Shown here: positions 27,629-35,859 of the stretch, one piece after another
Layout of the letters: every line of letters starts with the position of its first letter
How positions within the stretch are numbered: the first letter of the stretch is position 1
NCBI RefSeq assembly: GCF_963676485.1
Contig: NZ_OY781114.1
Coordinates: forward strand, 2,451,001 to 2,515,000
Direction: 5' to 3'
DNA length: 64,000 nucleotides
From: an uncultured Cohaesibacter sp.
GTDB taxonomy: Bacteria; Pseudomonadota; Alphaproteobacteria; Rhizobiales; Cohaesibacteraceae
Translations under genes and position numbers: made by a program
Notes under the pieces: generated by a model
The model's database searches: none
Seen by the model: the letters and a program-made list of their open reading frames with translations, nothing else
Told to the model about the DNA's origin: nothing

Positions 27629-28624
27629 TTAAAATTTTTGCTTGAGTTCCGCCAGATAGTCAATAGCTCTTTCGATCTCGCAAATACCACCGCTACGCAA
27701 ATCTAGGTAGCGCGGGTAAAATACCAGCGATGCCATCGCTAGTTGAGTGAAGCTTGCGGTTTGGCGACGCTTCGGAGCGGGCAAAAAATCTTCGGTTAAT
27801 CCCCATCCGGCATAGAAGGGCATTCCAAAGCATCTTACCGGTTTCTCCCATATCAGGGCTTCAAAGCCCATTTGTGACGTTACGGTGTAAATTTTCCTGG
27901 CATTTTCGATCAGTCGCGAAGGCAGGCACCCCTGTGCAATGACCTTTATATTCTTACGGTTGCTTAGTTCACTTACATCATAGTGGCCAGATTTTGACCT
28001 CGTATAAATATCCGGGTGCATTTTAACAAGGATCTGGGAGTTCGGATTCTCTTTGCACGCGGTTTCCAGCATGGTCTGAAAGCTTTGCGCATCGGCCATA
28101 CCAAAATGGATTGATGCATCATTGCGCACTTGATCAATGACGAGAACATAGTCGTCGGGCAAAGAGCCTTCATATTCAGACCCTGCGTTATATTTGGAAA
28201 GACGTAGCTCTTTCCAGCGCGACAGAATAGCTGAGATGCGCTTTTCTTCATCCTTGTTGAGGATGGTGGGGATCAGGGTTTCCAACCTGGAAGGGGCATA
28301 GGCATCGTAATAGATGCCCAGATCATCAAGAGCAATCGCCAGAGTCTGATCATGCCGGTTATAGGAGCGCAAGAACCCGTCTTCGAGAAGCAGCATCCGC
28401 GCGTTGCGATTCTGTGCCATGCGTTTGGCATAACGACCGGATTTTTGACCCCAGCCGACATAGGTTTCGCTTTTCATTGGCTGAATCGGCAGACATAAAG
28501 TAGGCGCTTCCCCCAAGACACATGCAACAGCCTCTTCTTCACACAGTTCCAGAGACGGAGAGGCATATCTTACCCTGCCAAGGAAAACGGATTTCGTCAG
28601 GCTTTGAACAATGGCTGCTAGCAC
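27629..28624 (-). CDS. Second KpsC-like single-domain capsule protein
   Basis: 331 residues, again one KpsC-type domain. Landmarks parallel those of the 16301-17449 protein: LEDGFLRSYN, LDDLGIYYDAYAPSRLE, VIDQVRNDASI, KMHPD and MPFYAGWG. It lacks the low-complexity insertion and begins with a different N-terminal 45 residues (TYVGWGQKSG precedes the core). Together the two proteins add up to about 713 residues, close to the length of E. coli KpsC with its two transferase domains, so they may be the separated halves. It sits between ugd and the PKS on the same strand; the 118-base gap to the PKS shows no terminator. Function in adding an acidic sugar linker is inferred. Confidence 0.83.
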   Translation of the reverse strand: MLAAIVQSLTKSVFLGRVRYASPSLELCEEEAVACVLGEAPTLCLPIQPMKSETYVGWGQKSGRYAKRMAQNRNARMLLLEDGFLRSYNRHDQTLAIALDDLGIYYDAYAPSRLETLIPTILNKDEEKRISAILSRWKELRLSKYNAGSEYEGSLPDDYVLVIDQVRNDASIHFGMADAQSFQTMLETACKENPNSQILVKMHPDIYTRSKSGHYDVSELSNRKNIKVIAQGCLPSRLIENARKIYTVTSQMGFEALIWEKPVRCFGMPFYAGWGLTEDFLPAPKRRQTASFTQLAMASLVFYPRYLDLRSGGICEIERAIDYLAELKQKF

Positions 28625-28821
28625 GAATGGTTTGCTCCGTATCGGGTCCTCTGAAGGACTTGGCTATAGAAAACAAAGTCCAAAGGCTATGGATTGGCCG
28701 GTTTGACAACGACGCTGGCCAAAGAAACTCTCCAGGCTCTTTATAAGCTGATTGGTGACTTGATAAGAGTATTTATCATAATTGCAATCATTAATTGTAT
28801 TTTGCGGGAGAATAGAGATCT

Positions 28822-29988
28822 CTAGTCCGAACCGAACAGGTCGCGGGTGAAGACCTTGTCCGTTACATCTTGGATTTCCTTGGCCATCCTGTTCGCTACG
28901 ATGATATCAGATTTGGCCTTGAATTCTGAAAGGTCTCTGATAACAGGGGAGTTGAAGAAGTCTTCTTCATCCAGAGACGGCTCATAGACAACCACCTTGA
29001 TGCCTTTGGATTTAATCCGCTTCATGATGCCCTGAATGGAGGAGCTGCGGAAATTGTCCGAGTTGGCCTTCATCACCAAACGATAGATGCCGACCGTTTT
29101 GGGATTTTGGGCGATGATGGTATCGGCGATGAAATCCTTGCGCGTTGTGTTGGCATCGACAATGGCGCGAATAAGCACCTGTGGCACTTGGGAATAATTG
29201 GCCAATAGCTGCTTGGTATCTTTGGGCAGGCAATAGCCACCATAGCCGAAAGATGGATTGTTGTAATGATCTCCGATACGCGGATCTAGACCGACGCCAT
29301 CAATCAGTTGTCGCGTGTTCATTCCAAAGGCCATTGCATAGCTGTCTAGCTCGTTGAAATACGCCACGCGCATGGCAAGGTAGGTATTGGAAAAGAGTTT
29401 GATGGCTTCCGCTTCGCAGGCGTCGGTAAACAGAACCGGAGCATCTTTCTTGATGGCTCCTTCAATCAAGAGGTCTGCAAACCGTCTTGCCCGCTCGGAT
29501 TCATCCCCAACAATGATGCGGGATGGATAGAGATTGTCATAGAGTGCATGTCCTTCGCGCAGGAATTCCGGCGAAAAGACCACCTGTTGCGTATTCAACT
29601 GTTCCCGAATGCTATCGACAAATCCAACGGGAATCGTCGACTTGATTATGATGGTGGCGTCACTATTCACTGCCATGACGGCTCTGATGACATCTTCCAC
29701 TGACTCTGTGTTGAAGTAATTGGTGTCAGGGTCATAGTTGGTTGGCGTTGCAACCACGACAAAGTCGGCACCTGCATAGGCTTTCGCGCCGTCTGTTGTG
29801 GCTGTCAGATCGAGAGAACGGGTTGCAAGAAAGTCTTCGATTTCATTGTCGGCGATAGGGCTCATTTTATCGTTCAGCATTTGAACCTTGGTTTCGCTGA
29901 TATCGACAGCAACCACCTGATGGTTTTGTGCGAACAGAATGGCGTTAGACAAGCCTACATATCCAATGCCTGCGATTGCAATTTTCAT
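28822..29988 (-). CDS. ugd: UDP-glucose 6-dehydrogenase Ugd
   Basis: NAD-dependent oxidation of UDP-glucose to UDP-glucuronate, an acidic capsule precursor. It has 388 residues, the length of the short enterobacterial-type Ugd. The NAD site [10 protein letters not shown] opens the protein, PEFLREG follows, and the nucleophile is Cys253 in GGYCLPKDT, the same residue number as in E. coli Ugd as I recall it. The C-terminus ends TRDLFGSD, also as in the E. coli enzyme. This close match is unusual for an alphaproteobacterium, whose Ugd is often the longer 430-440 residue type, and suggests the gene travelled with the capsule locus. It is the promoter-proximal gene of the minus-strand locus. Confidence 0.94.
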   Translation of the reverse strand: MKIAIAGIGYVGLSNAILFAQNHQVVAVDISETKVQMLNDKMSPIADNEIEDFLATRSLDLTATTDGAKAYAGADFVVVATPTNYDPDTNYFNTESVEDVIRAVMAVNSDATIIIKSTIPVGFVDSIREQLNTQQVVFSPEFLREGHALYDNLYPSRIIVGDESERARRFADLLIEGAIKKDAPVLFTDACEAEAIKLFSNTYLAMRVAYFNELDSYAMAFGMNTRQLIDGVGLDPRIGDHYNNPSFGYGGYCLPKDTKQLLANYSQVPQVLIRAIVDANTTRKDFIADTIIAQNPKTVGIYRLVMKANSDNFRSSSIQGIMKRIKSKGIKVVVYEPSLDEEDFFNSPVIRDLSEFKAKSDIIVANRMAKEIQDVTDKVFTRDLFGSD

Positions 29989-30278
29989 TTCTTTAAACCT
30001 ATCGATAGACTGCCCGGGAATTCACAAGATGCCACTTTATTGCGGTTCAAGATGGCGCTTTAAAGTCGGAAGCTCTTTTTAGTGTTTATCTTCATTCATG
30101 CGTCTGGGCAATTGTCTGAACTCAAAAACTGACCGCATCGTGGCTGGAATCTTTTGTCCATCCCTTGCCAAGAGGGAAGGGATGCGCGCGCAATTGCCAG
30201 TTTGAATTTGAGGATGGACCGCAATCATCGCCAACCTTGGGAGTGATCCGTGGTCTTTAAACGGAAAGAGGCGGCTAG

Positions 30279-30380
30279 ATGACAGAGAATTGCATGATGA
30301 AGCAAGGTGAGGATGATTCCAATCACCATCCGGTTATTTGCCTCATGCATGAAGGTCGTGCTGGGCGCGCGTGGTCGTGA
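30279..30380 (+). CDS. Possible small protein, 33 residues
   Basis: Short open frame starting at an ATG preceded by AAAGAGG about 7 bases upstream, ending TGA at 30380, and followed 60 bases later by a strong plus-strand terminator. The predicted peptide has two Cys and a His-His-Pro centre (NHHPVICLMHE) and no recognised family. The transcript unit may equally be a noncoding RNA. This is a weak call resting on context only. Confidence 0.25.
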   Translation: MTENCMMKQGEDDSNHHPVICLMHEGRAGRAWS

Positions 30381-30440
30381 TCGGTGATCACTCTGCTAGG
30401 ATCAAGGCACTGGAGCCTGATTGCTTTTGTGGGGAAGAGG

Positions 30441-30500
30441 AGACGACGCTTAACCAGAGGCCCGCGGTAAACAGGCTGGGCTAAGCGTCGTCTTTTCTTT
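30441..30500 (+). terminator. Strong rho-independent terminator on the plus strand
   Basis: AGACGACGCTTA (30441-30452) pairs perfectly with TAAGCGTCGTCT (30482-30493), extended inward by CCAG/CTGG after a bulge, and followed by TTTCTTTG. The T-run is on the plus strand, though no annotated plus-strand gene precedes it. The stem could also act for the minus-strand operon ending at 30534, whose exit sequence CCTCTTCC is only weakly T-rich. Confidence 0.75.
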
Positions 30501-30533
30501 GATTTCTGGCAGGTTGCGCGTTACCGGGGCTGT

Positions 30534-31781
30534 CTATCGTGCAGAGATGACAGATCGGTTGTCGGGAGAAAGCGCATCAGAAAGAGTGCTTTTTTTGCCT
30601 GCCATGACATCGGCGAGAAGCTTTGCTGTCGTCGGGCCTTGGGTGAAACCCTGATGGCCGTGGCCAAAATGGAACCAGAGTCCCTTGTGTTTCTGGGCCG
30701 GGCCGACAATCGGCAGCATGTCCGGCATGCATGGGCGGTTGCCGAACCATGGTTCGTCTTCGACCATTTCCCCCACGTCCATCAGCTCGCGGGCACTTTT
30801 GAGGCCATGCATGAGCTGCTTGGGGTTGGCCGGGTCTTTGCGGTTGACCAGTTCTGCACCGGTTGCGATGCGCATGCCTTTGTCCATCGGGGAGAAAACG
30901 CAGCCATTGGCGTAATCCTGGATAGGGCGACTGAGCGGCGTGTCTGTTTTGAAATGAGCGTGATAGCCGCGTTTGTAGACCATCTTGATCTTGTATCCGA
31001 ATGGGCCGAGCAGATCCGGTGCCCAAGGGCCGAGAGCCACCACGACATCGCTGCCTGTGATCGCACCATCATCGCTTTGCACTTCCCAGCCGGTTTCGGT
31101 CTGTTTCAGGGTCATGGCATCGCCCTTGACGAAAGAGCCGCCCCGCTTAACGAACAGATCGGCATAGGCAGAGGTCAGGGCACCCGGGTCGGAACAGGCC
31201 CATGTGTCGGTCCAGTGCACAGCACCTGCAACAGCAATCTTGAGAGCCGGTTCGAGCTGGCTTAGTTCCTGACCATCAATCATGCGCAGTGGTACGTCAT
31301 ACATGGCTGCAATGCGCTCGGCTTCGCTGGACTGTTCGTCAAAGGCGCGTTTGTTGCGGCAAAGCTTGAAAAAGCCCTTGCGCTCGATCAGTCGCTCAGC
31401 CCCGGAAGCCTCAATGAGAGGCTGATGATCGTCGGTGCATTTGACGGTCATCTGCTCGAAGATCTTGGAGATGCGCCGATGTTGGGTTTCGCCAGAGTTG
31501 AGAAAATAAGCCCACAAAGACGGCATGATGTTCGGCATGTCTTTCCAGTGATAGACGATGTCGTTGGTGCGGCCTATCCCATAAAGGAACAGGGTCAGCA
31601 GATTATGCGGGATGTGGTATGGTTCTGCGGCTTCGCGCTGGATCAGGCCAGCGTTGCCATAGCTTGTTTCAAGGCCCGGGTTGGAGCGATCCAGAAGGGT
31701 GACTGCGTGTCCGCGCTCTTGCAGGGCGAGGGCCGTACTGACGCCAACCATCCCGGCGCCTAGAACGATTATCTCTGACAT
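30534..31781 (-). CDS. FAD-dependent D-amino acid dehydrogenase-like oxidoreductase (DadA family)
   Basis: Flavoprotein of 415 residues, the usual length of DadA. The FAD site VLGAGMVGVSTALAL is at residues 5-19 followed by the acidic residue in TLLDR. The C-terminal FAD segment includes RPCMPDMLPIVGP and HFGHGHQGFTQGP, as in DadA-type enzymes. DadA oxidises D-amino acids to 2-oxo acids and ammonia, feeding electrons to the membrane chain. The gene is last in a long minus-strand operon that also has a D-serine ammonia-lyase and RidA, so D-amino acids are a likely substrate class; the specific one is unknown. Confidence 0.85.
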   Translation of the reverse strand: MSEIIVLGAGMVGVSTALALQERGHAVTLLDRSNPGLETSYGNAGLIQREAAEPYHIPHNLLTLFLYGIGRTNDIVYHWKDMPNIMPSLWAYFLNSGETQHRRISKIFEQMTVKCTDDHQPLIEASGAERLIERKGFFKLCRNKRAFDEQSSEAERIAAMYDVPLRMIDGQELSQLEPALKIAVAGAVHWTDTWACSDPGALTSAYADLFVKRGGSFVKGDAMTLKQTETGWEVQSDDGAITGSDVVVALGPWAPDLLGPFGYKIKMVYKRGYHAHFKTDTPLSRPIQDYANGCVFSPMDKGMRIATGAELVNRKDPANPKQLMHGLKSARELMDVGEMVEDEPWFGNRPCMPDMLPIVGPAQKHKGLWFHFGHGHQGFTQGPTTAKLLADVMAGKKSTLSDALSPDNRSVISAR

Positions 31782-31808
31782 TTTCTTGTTCTTTCAAAGG
31801 GTGAAGCC

Positions 31809-32144
31809 TCAGGCTTCGGCAATGACTGTGATTTCTACTTTCGCGTCTACCATAAGCTCGCAGCCAATTGTGGTACGAACAGGGAGAGGATCGGAGAAGA
31901 AGGTCGCATAGACGGAGTTGAAGGCAGCAAAATCAGCGCGATCAGTCAAGTAGCACGTACAGGAGATCACATTGGCAAGAGCAAGACCTTCGCTTTCCAG
32001 TGTTTTCTTGATGCCTTCGAGGCAGTTTTGTGTCTGCGCTTCGATGCCCTCGGGCAGGGAGCCATCCGCGTTGAAGCCGATTTCACCGGAAAGATAGACG
32101 GTGGAGCCGGAGCGGCGGACTTTGGAGAAGGGGAGAGTGGCCAT
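31809..32144 (-). CDS. RidA/YjgF family enamine/imine deaminase-like protein
   Basis: Protein of 111 residues. RidA proteins hydrolyse reactive enamine/imine intermediates made by PLP-dependent dehydratases and by amino acid oxidases. The family segments YLSGEIGFNADG, CYLTDRADFAAFN and PVRTTIGCEL (conserved arginine) are present. The usual C-terminal glutamate segment appears as VEITVIAEA. Placing it between a D-amino acid dehydrogenase and a D-serine ammonia-lyase fits, because both generate such intermediates. It is a divergent Rid subfamily member rather than the archetypal RidA (the usual LP-x-A segment reads MVDAK). Confidence 0.86.
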   Translation of the reverse strand: MATLPFSKVRRSGSTVYLSGEIGFNADGSLPEGIEAQTQNCLEGIKKTLESEGLALANVISCTCYLTDRADFAAFNSVYATFFSDPLPVRTTIGCELMVDAKVEITVIAEA

Positions 32145-32190
32145 AGTGCATTCCTTGGGAGGTTATTCAGTCGGTAGGATTCGCAAGGGT

Positions 32191-33699
32191 CTATTCGAAA
32201 TTCAGGAACCCTTCGGCTTGGCTGATTGGCGCTGCCGATTTGAGCAATGCAAGATCCGGGCCTTTTGGTGCGAGATCTGAAATGGAAGCGATTATGCTTT
32301 CCAGTTCGTTAGCGACCGCAAGCACACCCAGATCATCATGGCGCCGCCCGACAATCTGCAGACCGAAGGGCATATTGTTGGCATCAAAGCCGCAGGGAAT
32401 CGTGATGGACGGGTGGCCGGGGATGGTCGAGGCATAGGCCATGGCCAGCCAATGATAATAGGATTTTGTGGGTTTCCCGTCGATTTCGGTGGGGTACAGT
32501 TCGCGCCATGGGCGCGGGCTAATGGTCACCGCCGGTGAGATCAGATAGTCGTGGCTTTCGAAGAATTTCTGCCAGTCGCGATAATAGCGCCCTTGGGCAA
32601 ACATGGCCTGTGCCACATCTTCAGCGGAATAGCTGCGGCCTTCTTTTACATTCTCGGTGACGTTCGGGCCGACCAGTTCCGGCTTGGTGTCTACTAAAGT
32701 GGCATGAATGCCCAAGAATTGAACACCGCGCAGCACAGAAAATATGCGATCTGCGTCTGTGCATTTGGGGCTCTTTTCATCAACTTCTCCAAAGAAGGGG
32801 GCGAGCTGGGGGAGTATCTTGCGGAAATGATCCCGGACGATGCTTTCGGTCGGGGCGAAGTCATAGTCTTCGGTTGTGGCAATCCTGAGCGAAGAGAGAT
32901 CAACGCGTGGCAAATTGGCAAAGCGTGCCGGATCCCAAGGGGTCTTGCCATCGGTGATGATGGTGTAGGGGTCCTTGCGATCGGGACGCGCCAGAACCGA
33001 GAGCATCAGGGCCGTATCGGCAACCGAGCGGCCCATGGGCCCTGAGGTCGGCATCGGGATAAGGGCTGCAGCGCGGCTGTCGCCGGGGACAACGCCCGGG
33101 CTTGGACGATAGCCGACAATGCCGCAGAAGGCGGCCGGATTGCGCAAGGAGCCTCCGGTGTCCGAGCCGGTTGCCAGTGGTGCATAACCACAGGCCAGAC
33201 TGGCGGCAGAGCCGCCCGACGAGCCAGCGCAGGTGCGTGTCAGATCATGGGGGTTGGCGGTGACGCCATAAACGCGGTTGCGGGTGTTGCCTCCAGCGCT
33301 CCATTCGGGATTGTTGGTCTTGCCCATGGGCATGGCGCCAGCCTTGCGCATGGCCGCGACGATGGCATCATCCCTTGTTGCGATATTGTCCTTGAAGGCC
33401 TCAGAACCAAAGGTTGTCGGCAAGCCCTTTACATCGATCATGTCTTTTACGCCGAAGGGCAGGCCATGCAGGGGGCCGAGAGCCTCCCCGTCCATGACGG
33501 CTTTCTCTGCGGCCTTGGCTTCATCAACAAGCGCTTCGAAGCGGCGGGCCACCAACGCATTGACAGCATGATCGACGGCTTGGACCCGATCGATGCAGGC
33601 CGTGGCAAGTTCGACAGGCGAAAGGGCCTTGCGGGCGATCAGCTGACGCGCCTCGATTGCGCCCAGATCGGCGGGATTCGTTGCGGTTTGCTTGACCAT
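32191..33699 (-). CDS. Amidase (amidase signature family)
   Basis: Hydrolase of 502 residues with the Ser-cisSer-Lys triad: Lys85 in GVKDMIDVKG, Ser160/161 in AGSSGGSAAS and nucleophile Ser184 in GSDTGGSLRNPA. It cleaves carboxamides; specific substrate not predictable from sequence. There is no signal peptide, so it is cytoplasmic. It lies 5 bases before the downstream end of the D-serine ammonia-lyase gene in the transcript, so it is part of the same operon and probably acts on the imported compound or its breakdown products. Confidence 0.9.
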   Translation of the reverse strand: MVKQTATNPADLGAIEARQLIARKALSPVELATACIDRVQAVDHAVNALVARRFEALVDEAKAAEKAVMDGEALGPLHGLPFGVKDMIDVKGLPTTFGSEAFKDNIATRDDAIVAAMRKAGAMPMGKTNNPEWSAGGNTRNRVYGVTANPHDLTRTCAGSSGGSAASLACGYAPLATGSDTGGSLRNPAAFCGIVGYRPSPGVVPGDSRAAALIPMPTSGPMGRSVADTALMLSVLARPDRKDPYTIITDGKTPWDPARFANLPRVDLSSLRIATTEDYDFAPTESIVRDHFRKILPQLAPFFGEVDEKSPKCTDADRIFSVLRGVQFLGIHATLVDTKPELVGPNVTENVKEGRSYSAEDVAQAMFAQGRYYRDWQKFFESHDYLISPAVTISPRPWRELYPTEIDGKPTKSYYHWLAMAYASTIPGHPSITIPCGFDANNMPFGLQIVGRRHDDLGVLAVANELESIIASISDLAPKGPDLALLKSAAPISQAEGFLNFE

Positions 33700-33704
33700 T
33701 CTGT

Positions 33705-35045
33705 TTATCCTTTTTTCAAGTCGAATTGGGGGGTAAGCGCGTTGCCCTTGTCCACGAAGGACTGGAATTGCAGCTCGGGCACGAACGAACCGCCCGTTGT
33801 CCAGACGACATGGACCGCATTTTCCATCGCTTTGGCAGAAAGATGCCGATTCCAGAAAGCCTGCCCCTGCGCGGTTTCGAGCATGAAATGGGGGCCGGCA
33901 AAGCCGATGGTGGCTGAGGGCTCCAGCTTGAGATTGGCTGCGCCATAGGCGAGCGAAAGGAGCCGCATCAAATCATCGTCGCCAACGGTATAGACGCCCG
34001 CTAGGCGCTGCTGCATTTTCTGCGCAACGATATGGGACATGGTGGCAACGGCCATACCGTCTGCCTCGGTCTTGTTGGTCAGGGCAATGTCATAGACGGA
34101 CATGGGCTTTTCCAGACCATGCATCATCTGCACAAGTGCAGAAGGTGATTGCACCGGCTCGGCAAAGAAGCAATGCACGTTGGACCCGAAGACCCCGCGT
34201 GCACCATAAGCGATGCCGCCCGGAGCGCCGCCGATGCCGCAAGGCAGATAGAGAAAAAGCGGACATTCAGGGCCGATATTGATACCGGCTTCGATCAACT
34301 GGTTTGCCAGTTCCAGCCCAGCAGCACTATAGCCGGAAAAGAGCAATTCTGAATCTTCGTCATCGACAAAATAGACCATCGGGTCGCGGTTGGCGGCATC
34401 CCGTGCCGCCGCAACGGCAAGGTTGTAGTCTCCCCGATGCTGCTTGACCTTGACGCCAAAGCGGCGCAGGCGCTCGATCTTCCATGGCTTGGCGTCAGAG
34501 GACATGTGCACCACCGCATTATAGCCAAGGGTTCTGGCTGCAATGCCGACGCTAAGGCCCAGATTGCCGGTTGAGCCGACAGCGATGGTGCGTTCGGCAA
34601 AGAAGCTATGGGCAGCAGCGCCTGTCAAGGCGGACACCGGATCTGTGGAGGCGATGAAGCCGGAAGAGCGGGCTTCGTTGACGGCCGCCATCAGAACCTC
34701 GTATATGCCGCCACGCGCCTTGACTGATCCGGCGACCGGCAAGGCATGGTCTGCCTTGACGAACAGGCGTCCGAAGGCGCGATCCAGATAGCCCAGAGGG
34801 GCACGCAGACTGTCCACCTCGATGAGATCTGAAGTGATGGTTCCCGCCGTGTCTTCCAGTTCGGGGAAGATAAGCTGGAGGAGCGGTGCCAGCATGCGCC
34901 AGTTTTCGACCGCTTCCTGAAGACCGGCCAGAGCCTCGTCGTCACGCTGGGGGGCGTAATCGGGATTGCACCAAAGGGTCGGCTCTGCGGCCTTGATCTG
35001 CTCTAGCAGGGCTTCGTTGCTCAGGAAAGAGAATGGGCGCGTCAT
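33705..35045 (-). CDS. dsdA: D-serine ammonia-lyase (D-serine dehydratase) DsdA
   Basis: PLP enzyme of 446 residues, matching the E. coli DsdA length (about 442). It converts D-serine to pyruvate and ammonia. The PLP lysine is Lys109 in PVAGSVKARGGIYEVL; other DsdA segments are AVGSTGNLGLS, VHMSSDA, YLPCGIGGAPGG and HCFFAEP. I start it at 35045, where ATGA overlaps the stop of the TauE gene; the longer open frame upstream (to 35246) has a different, Cys/His/Trp-rich composition and antagonises family length. Related enzymes accept D-threonine or 3-hydroxyaspartate, so D-serine itself is likely but not proven. Confidence 0.93.
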   Translation of the reverse strand: MTRPFSFLSNEALLEQIKAAEPTLWCNPDYAPQRDDEALAGLQEAVENWRMLAPLLQLIFPELEDTAGTITSDLIEVDSLRAPLGYLDRAFGRLFVKADHALPVAGSVKARGGIYEVLMAAVNEARSSGFIASTDPVSALTGAAAHSFFAERTIAVGSTGNLGLSVGIAARTLGYNAVVHMSSDAKPWKIERLRRFGVKVKQHRGDYNLAVAAARDAANRDPMVYFVDDEDSELLFSGYSAAGLELANQLIEAGINIGPECPLFLYLPCGIGGAPGGIAYGARGVFGSNVHCFFAEPVQSPSALVQMMHGLEKPMSVYDIALTNKTEADGMAVATMSHIVAQKMQQRLAGVYTVGDDDLMRLLSLAYGAANLKLEPSATIGFAGPHFMLETAQGQAFWNRHLSAKAMENAVHVVWTTGGSFVPELQFQSFVDKGNALTPQFDLKKG

Positions 35046-35857
35046 GCCATCAGCGCCTTTCTGAGCATGTTGCCAGTCAGGATCAGGATGGTGAGGGCAA
35101 AGACGATACGCAGTTGTTTGGGCGAGAGAGAATGGGCCAGACGCACGCCAATTGGCACGGTCAGCATCGTGGTCATGACGATGACGACAACGGCGGGTAA
35201 ATTCACATAGCCAACGGTGAAGGGAGGCTTGCCGGTGATATCCCAACCTTGTGTGAGAAAAGTGATGAAGCCGGGAATGGAAATCATCAGACCAAAACCG
35301 GGGGATGTTCCGACAGCCTTGTGCGGCGGCACGTTATAGGCTGTCAGCAGGGGCACGGTAAAGGAACCGCCACCGATGCCCATAAGGGCCGAGAAAAAGC
35401 CGATGATGATAGGATAAATCTTGCTAAGGACGCGGCCGGGCAGCTCGGTTGAAATGCGCCAGTCTTTCTTGCCCAGTAACATGTAAAGGCCGAGCATGAT
35501 GCCGATGCAGCCGAAGACAAGCTGCAATTCGTGGGAGCGCAGGGACGCTGCGGCGAAGACGCCAACCACCGATCCGAAGGCAATGAATGGGCCCCATGTC
35601 TTGATCAGTTCGACGCTGACCGCGCCGCGCTTGTTATGGGCCAGCACGGAGCGGATCGAAGTGAAAATGATGGTGCCCGTGGAGGTCGCCACGCAAATTT
35701 GCATGAGCTGGTCCGGCTGATAGCCAAGAGAGGAGAAGGCATAGAAGAAGGCTGGCACAAGGATGATGCCGCCTCCAACACCCAGAAGGCCCGAAATGAT
35801 GCCCGCAATGGCACCAGCGCCAGCAATGACTGCAAAAAGCGTGAGGGTTGCGGCCAT
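35042..35857 (-). CDS. TauE/SafE family anion exporter
   Basis: Integral membrane protein of 271 residues with about eight hydrophobic segments and the two repeated family motifs: GIISGLLGVGGG near 18-29 and ALMGIGGGSFTVPLL near 155-170. Members move sulfite, sulfoacetate or other small organic and sulfur anions. It overlaps dsdA by 4 bases and is 2 bases after the M20 gene, so it is an integral part of the catabolic operon. Presence of this exporter hints that a small anionic product, possibly sulfur-containing, must leave the cell; this is inference. Confidence 0.88.
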   Translation of the reverse strand: MAATLTLFAVIAGAGAIAGIISGLLGVGGGIILVPAFFYAFSSLGYQPDQLMQICVATSTGTIIFTSIRSVLAHNKRGAVSVELIKTWGPFIAFGSVVGVFAAASLRSHELQLVFGCIGIMLGLYMLLGKKDWRISTELPGRVLSKIYPIIIGFFSALMGIGGGSFTVPLLTAYNVPPHKAVGTSPGFGLMISIPGFITFLTQGWDITGKPPFTVGYVNLPAVVVIVMTTMLTVPIGVRLAHSLSPKQLRIVFALTILILTGNMLRKALMA

Positions 35858-35859
35858 GA

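Larger units (their letters stand above)
29989..30533. other. 545-bp intergenic region between capsule and D-amino-acid loci
   Basis: Contains the ugd promoter side (minus strand), a 33-codon open frame with Shine-Dalgarno at 30279-30380 on the plus strand, and a strong hairpin with a T-run at 30441-30500. Otherwise no protein-like frame or repeat was recognised. Confidence 0.5.

Noticed and set aside
35046-35246. 67-codon N-terminal extension of D-serine ammonia-lyase
   Set aside because: Overlaps the TauE/SafE gene in another frame and has non-family composition; family length and the ATGA overlap support the start at 35045.
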